NCBI GenBank assembly: GCA_032209605.1
Contig: JASFXZ010000053.1
Coordinates: forward strand, 434,001-498,000
Direction: 5' to 3'
DNA from: Mactromeris polynyma
Lineage: Eukaryota; Mollusca; Bivalvia; Venerida; Mactridae
Length of the DNA: 64,000 bases
The notes beneath the pieces are model-generated. The model saw only the letters and a program-made list of their open reading frames with translations, was not told where the DNA came from and did not search any database. The translations under genes were made by a program, and so were the position numbers. Of the stretch, positions 57,600 to 64,000 are shown one piece after another; the first letter of the stretch is position 1, and the number at the start of each line of letters is the position of its first letter.

Positions 57600-60050
57600 T
57601 ATTTACTCAATATGATCATGTCGTTTTTCATATCACCATATTGGGCAAATATTGCTTACTGTCAGTACATGGTGACGTCACATGTGACAATTTCTGGAAA
57701 TTACTTTAGAAGAGGGTGGAAATCGTACAGGCGCTTTGCTTTCAGTCTCGTCGGTTGGAAAATACTGTTTCGTTATTCGTCTTAAAATCCATAGTATACG
57801 TCATTTGGATTGTGGTTGTCTTCGATTTAGAGAACGTTCTCTGTTTTTATGTTATACAACGGCATGGCAATATATAAACAATATTTGAATGTGATATCCT
57901 AAATAACACTAAATGTTTATGGTGGGATGGCAGGCAGGTATTTTAAAATGATTTGTATCAACTAATTATATTTAGTCAGACAATTAGACACCAAAACATT
58001 CATGCATTACGTATTCGATAAATATTTAGCATACTCCCTAGAATTTAATTAAGTATTGTCCATTAATTATCCACATAAATGCGATATGGAGTAGAAAAGT
58101 CATTTCCCGGAACGGGTCTGATGATAATTTGAGCTGTTAGATTATTTATAAAGAGTGTTTAATTGCTAATTAAATAAACGTTATAACACAATACATTCAA
58201 GTGTGACAAACTCCTGAGTATGACTTGTATCAAAATTTGAATTTCATTTAATCTGGGAATGGAATGATAGTTTTACCGATGTCTTTAACCAAATCTCAAG
58301 TCTGTTCAAGTTTGGTCCCTAAACCCCTGCTTTGCAGCATTTTGACATACTGCAGGTTACTTTGCGGGTAGTAATTTGTGAGTTTCGATTCTGCTTCGCT
58401 ATGAGTGTCACCCTAAAAGTAGATTTTCTATCAAAATAGTGTAATTAATAATGTCGAGAAAACGGCATGTAAATGCCTTCATACAGAGGTACTCTACAAC
58501 AGAGAGAATACGTAACTACGGGGAACGCCACATACACAAGACAATACCTCCCCACGCAGACCTCAGGAAAAACAACAATCCACAAAACATAACGCACCTA
58601 AGGAAGTCAAACTGTACACATATTAAGGAACAGAGGCACAAGGAACGGCCCAACAGACCATAAGGAATAATTAAGAGATTCAAAGTGGACAGCAAAAGGA
58701 GGGGGAGGGGGGAATTAATGGATGGAAAAGCTCACAGGACAATTCATTGAAGACACCATTGTTACCATTCTAGAACTGCCAAACACGAATCCGACACAGA
58801 TAGTTCCTGCGTTAGTGCTGACTCGGCATGTAGGTCAGGATAGAAAATACCGGTACCAGGCACGTGCATTTGTGGAACATTAGTACACATAATAAAAAAG
58901 TGACAATGCAGTTTTGTAGAGCACATCTGTACACAGACAGTTACCACTGATTTTCTCGTATTTATGACTCAGGATATTTTGGTCAACAAAATAAGATGGA
59001 CCTTTTAGTTTAGAGACGATCATTGGTTGGACAGACTAGGCGAGTACTTCTCACATTTGTCAAAGCGAAACATATCTTCATACGCCAATTAATTATTTTG
59101 AACTTGAACGTGTATTGTAATGGATTAGCATTATAGTACAATAAGACATTGTTCTTCTTATATTACCAATTTAATATAGATTTTGTACGGAGTAGTGTCA
59201 CTTCAAGTAATATAAATATAGAGTATACACCAAAGTCCTGTCAAGATGTTGACACCCGTCGAGCGATCGTGTTTTAAACTTCTATAAGTATGATATCAAT
59301 ATAGTAGCAGAAGTATGATATTTTATTTCGAATTTCAAAGAAAGAGCATTGATTATTGTTCGTCCAATTCTCGATATGTAAAGTATTTCCGGCTTCACGC
59401 TTTAGGGTATTGGCTTTGTAAGTAGCATATTGATAGGTGGATATTTGGTTAAGTCTAATTCTTTTAAAACAATTATCCATGTTTGACGAATGCAGTGAAT
59501 ATTAGTTGTCAATTGACCTGGGAAAACATCAGGAAACAGTCATTAAACAGAAGAGTAGCATAAAACCTGACACATTTATGTCATTGTGAGTAGTTCATTG
59601 CCGAGTTTTCAATATAAAATAGTGCACTTACCAATGTGCTTTAGTCGTTAATTGTTGCGGAGTAATTAGAAATACAAGTATTCGACAATAAGCATTGACT
59701 TTACAGCGTGTGCAATTCTATTGAGATTGGGTCGAAATATTCGACATTATGTTGTATGTATGAACATGTGTAGATGTGCTGCTATGTTTTTAATGTTGAT
59801 TTCTTACATCGTTGTTGTTTGAAGACAACATTATAAAAAAGTTACACGTGTAGCTTATTGTGATATCTTTATGAAATAAAGATATTATTATTATTATTAT
59901 CATTATTATAATTAAACATTGACATTACAGTTTATGCAATTCTTTTGAGATCGGGTCGAAATATTATCCGACTTCGATAATATTTTATTTCGTAGTATAA
60001 TTTTCTTGTTCAAGTTTAATCAAGTACAAAATAAATTGTAGGTGGTACTT
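57600..60050. other. No supported gene apart from repeats
   Basis: Holds the dispersed module at 58514-58738 and AT-rich sequence. A 61-codon minus frame at 58762-58947 (VCVQMCSTKLHCHFF) has Cys residues but sits beside the module and is probably repeat-derived. Confidence 0.4.
58514..58738 (+). repeat. Dispersed module, copy near 58.6 kb
   Basis: GGGAACGCCACATACACAAG, CAGACCTCAGGAAAAACAAC and TTAATGGATGGAAAAG. Same module as 35591-35800 and the reverse strand of the 2.2-kb units. The 70-codon frame over it is not supported as a gene. Confidence 0.6.
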
Positions 60051-60051
60051 G

Positions 60052-60125
60052 GGAGGCGCAGTGGTCTAGGGGTAGAGCGCCTGACTCCTGATTCGAAGGT
60101 TGAGGCGGAGTTTGATCACGAACTT
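60052..60125 (+). mobile_element. tRNA-like SINE head
   Basis: GAGGCGCAGTGGTCTAGGGG followed by TAGAGCGCCTGACTCCTG and a B-box-like GGAGTTTGATCAC. A related, shorter sequence is at 17828-17868. Both precede blocks that are duplicated between the two regions. Confidence 0.4.
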
Positions 60126-60161
60126 CATAATCCCTAAAAACGGTGCGAGTACTGGTTGGTA

Positions 60162-60790
60162 GCATAGACCGAGTTCCTTATCTAAGTCAGTGTTAAATGG
60201 CTAACTTGACCAATCTTATACAAAATACCGTATAATTTACAATTATTTTCACGTTTTAATGATTTCAATGCTGCATTATAACTGCACATAAAATACAACA
60301 TCTTTCAATTACAAGCAACATAAATATATAATTTATACTTATCACCATTAAAAACGCAACCCAAAATTGTGCATATATATATAGATAAGTGACATTACAA
60401 AGGCAAAAATATTCTTTATTTCTCAAACATAATTTCATAAAATTAATCAATAATGAATAAAAAATAATTGTTCTAGAGTTTAATAAAGTTTTGAACAAGA
60501 ATTAACATAGATAACTGTAACACGCTTTTGACAGCTGGTACTACAAAATGACGCCTTGTTCAAATAGTTGTGTTTTTAATGGTGTCAAGTATATATAATT
60601 ATATATAATATGTTTGTCATGTTCAGACATACCCTTCATATACTCTGCACCTTCTCCAATACAGTCTTCTCTTGAGCAACAATCTCTTTTCAACAACACA
60701 ATCAATTTTTCCAGTAGTAAGAATTTACTATCAATTCAACTTCTCTACAGGAATAACCTCTTAACAACAGTGGATATGTGTATCTCCCTT
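60162..60790. repeat. Duplicated block shared with 18998-19385 (copy 2)
   Basis: Same block as 18998-19385 with a MITE of about 245 bp inserted at 60342-60590 in the TA-rich part. More diverged than the 2.2-kb unit downstream. Confidence 0.75.
60342..60590. mobile_element. MITE with CACCATTAAAAACGCAAC ends
   Basis: The left end CACCATTAAAAACGCAAC matches the reverse complement of the right end GTTGTGTTTTTAATGGTG with one mismatch. The same ends occur at 3816-4154. Absent from the paralogous site near 19200. Confidence 0.65.
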
Positions 60791-60841
60791 TTTATATCCC
60801 TTCTACAGCACAAGTATGCGTCATACATATCATATGTATAT

Positions 60842-61432
60842 TGTTATGCTAACAGCTTATTTGTGAATTATAAACTTGTTTTAATGTTTAAAATGATGTT
60901 TAATGTTAATGAGAACTTATTTACCAATAATATTTACCTTTAGAACATTTGGAAACTTCTAGAATATTAAGAATGTTAGAGATTATTCAAGAGATCTATT
61001 TTTGGGCATCTGGTCACATGATTGTTTTGATTGGGTACATACGGGATTGTTCCATGTCATTCTGGAGGGTTGATAGAGGATATATAAGGGACTGGAGGTT
61101 TGCGCGGAGTCTTTTTGGTTTGGTCTGCAGTCATTGAAACAAGTTGCTTTGTGAAGGATTCTGGGGTGTTCTTTGGATGTTGTTTGTGGTGATGAGGGCT
61201 TTGTGAATTGCTGAAAATATGAGTGTGGAGATTTAATTTAAAAAGTGCTCAGGAACATTCATCAATTGGATTTAGGATTTTAAAAGGATATAAAACAGGA
61301 TCAGAATACTTTTGGATATTTGGAACTGTGAAACACGTCTTTAGATTTTATTTCAACCTTGTAATTTTGATTATTAAATCTTGTAAAGTTTGCAGCTGGC
61401 TTTGTCTTTCTCGTTACGCCTGGCTCGTAACA
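60842..61432 (+). mobile_element. Probable solo LTR
   Basis: 591 bp from TGTTATG to CGTAACA (inverted ends TGTTAYG, one mismatch), flanked by ATAT on both sides, which may be a target duplication but is low complexity. A TATA box GGATATATAAGGG at 61078 lies in the position expected of an LTR promoter. No internal retroelement genes are next to it. Ty3-type origin is a guess from layout. Confidence 0.45.
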
Positions 61433-61856
61433 ATATATAGATATATAGTGCGTCCAATGTGGAACTGAGACCAATACCTCTAACACTTGTGTAGCACTCT
61501 TCTGACAGAGCTAAGTTGTAACCGACGGCTGTCTATCCCCACACCACTTTATTCCTCCCTCTTCTGGCATTTTAGACTCAACAACCATGGGCCATCATTG
61601 AAATAAATAAAGGTGGGAGAGAGCACCCTGTGCAGATCAAACGGTACCCACAACCACATAAACACTATGGCATTCTATAATAAAAACCCTATACCACTAC
61701 AACTATTGATTTTGAAGGCCTGCATCGCCATTGGAAGAGGCATAGTATCTCCTGGATGACAGTACGGTAAATGTATCTTCAACTGAGAGAGCTTCAGTCA
61801 CGTTTCACTCTCCACTGGCACGTTCAAGTCGCAAATTTGCAAACAGTTCCACGACT

Positions 61857-64000
61857 TCTAGCCAAAGTCATTGTGTATTTGTTTTACTGCTCGAAGCACC
61901 CAGGAGTTCGAAGGGGTAAATTCTAGCAACTGTAAAACGTCCGATCAGAAAATTAGTCACCTTGATCTGTGATTTATCAATCAATGAGAGACTTTCTGAA
62001 AGGTAAGACAAAACCTTGTCAACGGATCGCGTTGAAAGGTAGGGTGGATACGTCTTTGTAATGGTTAAATTCTAAATGTTAACACATAATTATGTTCCAT
62101 CTGAGATTACCCTTATTGTTGTCGTAGTTATCTATTCGTAAATACGGCAAAAAACATATTTCATGAAACAGTTGCAGACAACGCGACCTGGCTAAATACC
62201 GTCTACAACGTGTTGTTTTCTAAAACTCACAGCGCTTATCTCCCCTAGCGGTACATTTGCTCTACTTTGTAAAGGGAGACCACTGTGTTTGAAATTAATG
62301 ATTTCTCCGTCGTAATAGTCTCCATTCACACAGTTTAGTAAGGTGTGAATCATAATTATGAATTGCACGAATTGGGAACTGATACATTTCTTCGAATAAT
62401 ATCAAATGCGATTAGTTTTGACTCATTATGTTTTGGAAGCTGTCTATAATTTGGCAATTACAAATTCCGGCGAGCCTCTAATATATACGTTGGAAATCAA
62501 TGAACATATAAGTGTTAGGTTAGCTAGCTGGAAAAAAGAATTTCAAACTCCAGTATTTTCACTGAAAGTTCCAAGGCTGTAATTCGCTGTATGGTTATTA
62601 CTTCTTTTTTTGTGTTTTGAATGTACACTCAATGGCCAAAATTGAGTTCCCAACGTCACGTCATTTTTTGATACGATAAATCCAGATATATTCTTTCATT
62701 GACATTGTTGACTTACCAGTTGTTACTAATATCTTGAAACAGAAAGTATGAACTTTCTTACTATATTTAATCTGACAAGTAATGTCACATAGCGACTGTA
62801 AGTAGTGTTATGAAGTAGTCTCTCGGGTTTCCAGCCCCACTCCTTGAAAATTAGCCTATTATTTTTTATGTGAATAGTTTGAGCTCCCACCATATATTTT
62901 ATAAGTTATTAAGGTCGGGTTTTAAGGATGACGAGCATGAAATTCTAATGTTGTTATAAGGTTTCCAATTATTTGCTAGTTTTGAGCCATGACATAGGAC
63001 ATTGTCTTCCTGAAGATCCAACTGCTATTTGCAAAATATCTAGCTCATGCAGGCCACACATTTTTATCACAAGTTTGAATAAATTAATCACTGTTCATAT
63101 TTCCATTCATAGAAATAAGGATACTTACTCCAATTCATAGCAGTAGCCTTAAATTAACGTTCAAAATTGCGCCCTGTGACGTCGTTTTCGCTTCCATCCA
63201 GTACGGAACGTTTTTGATCTCTAACTTATCATTGGATTTATGTTCGTTATAAAGAATTGAACGTATTCGCCGGTTTATTCCCGCCCCGTTATTTAGCTAT
63301 TTTTTATCGTGTGATTATCACTCTTGTCTACCCTTACAATCGTTTATTTTACCCCCACTGTCGATTCTTTGCCACGCGTGCCGTCGTTACATCTCGCGGA
63401 ATTATTCTGTTGTCGCGTCACCAAGGATGACGTGCGTAGCATCAGTTTCCATACATACTCGACTCATTAATCCTACGAAGTATCATTACAATCGAGCATG
63501 TATTTATAGAATTATTTACTCTCAAACATACTGGTACTCTAGAACGGCCTATTGTTGCGAGCTGTCTTGACCTGTCTTTTGATCTTTTCCATCCATTGAA
63601 CCCCCCCCTTACTGTTTGTCCTCTTTGATTCACCTAGTTATTCCTTATGGTCTGCCAGGCCATTCCTTGCGCCTCTTTTCCCTAATGTAAATACTCTTTA
63701 ACGTCATTAAGTGCCTTATGTTTTATGAATTGTTGTTTTCCCGGAGGTCTGTGTGGGGATGCACTTATGTATGTGGCGTTCCCTGTAGCAACTTATTCTT
63801 TCTCTTCTAATATCATTTATGTTTTGTGCACATATTACTAGCGTTATTGAACCGTAGTCTAGAAGTAAAACACCTGGTCTTGTCTAATTATATAATTTTG
63901 TGTAACTTGTTGCTTTATGTTGCTGACACTGAATGGAGCTAGGATTTTGTATCGAAACCTTTTAATGGAGCTTATATTAGTCTCTGGAATAGATGAGTGG
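61857..64000. repeat. 2.2-kb duplicated unit, copy 2 (runs off the window)
   Basis: Starts CTTCTAGCCAAAGTCATTG and follows copy 1 base for base over long stretches, for example around TGACGTCGTTTTCGCTTCC at 63178. Same orientation, offset about 40.05 kb. Confidence 0.9.

Noticed and set aside
58451..58663. 70-codon plus-strand frame MSRKRHVNAF
   Set aside because: Lies mostly in the dispersed module shared with 23.5, 35.6 and 63.6 kb, where the frame is not kept.

Overview
The window is AT-rich eukaryotic nuclear DNA, most likely from a mollusc (probably a bivalve). The reasons are GT-AG introns, short exons far apart, many MITE-like elements, tRNA-like (SINE-type) sequences, dispersed repeats of a kind I associate with bivalve genomes, and one recognisable gene whose domain make-up (IgGFc-binding-type domain plus a DNDCDG linker) is expanded in molluscs. 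The species call is inference. Exons were built by hand from splice sites and reading phase.

Gene content. One gene dominates. It lies on the minus strand from a signal-peptide exon at 56038 to a transmembrane exon whose stop is at 28581. I resolve 17 exons. The first 13 join with consistent phase into 929 codons: signal peptide; a large IgGFc-binding N-terminal-type domain in one 1157-nt exon; a DNDCDG linker exon; three exons of an unrecognised, beta-rich-looking segment; a 39-nt microexon; then six exons forming a second, divergent IgGFc-like region. Exon 14 is a degenerate linker. It either ends the protein (TGA at 33268) or continues, through a join I could not close, to three further exons giving a Cys-rich stem, one transmembrane helix and a short tail. 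The protein would act at the cell surface or be secreted; ligand binding or innate recognition is inferred from the family only.

About 1.3 kb upstream of that gene, also on the minus strand, 57320-57535 looks like the last exon of an unidentified gene. Several small minus-strand exon candidates between about 0.9 and 17.5 kb have good splice sites and compatible phases and may belong to a third gene, but I do not recognise the product. The rest of 1-28 kb has no convincing coding sequence.

Repeats, by region. 1-17 kb: MITEs, one nested in another, and old dispersed repeats. 17-24 kb: an 80-bp palindrome, tRNA-like sequences, a 21-bp minisatellite, and a 2.2-kb unit repeated almost identically at 61.86-64.0 kb. 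24.4-28.3 kb: three tandem arrays (about 100, 38 and 45 bp units), the last just beyond the end of the surface-protein gene. 28-57 kb: the gene, whose introns carry at least six further unrelated minisatellites (about 53, 22, 35, 36, 26 and 42 bp), a decayed non-LTR retrotransposon and many MITEs, with a 45-bp array in its 5' flank. 57-64 kb: dispersed repeats, a probable solo LTR, and the second copy of the 17.8-24 kb blocks.
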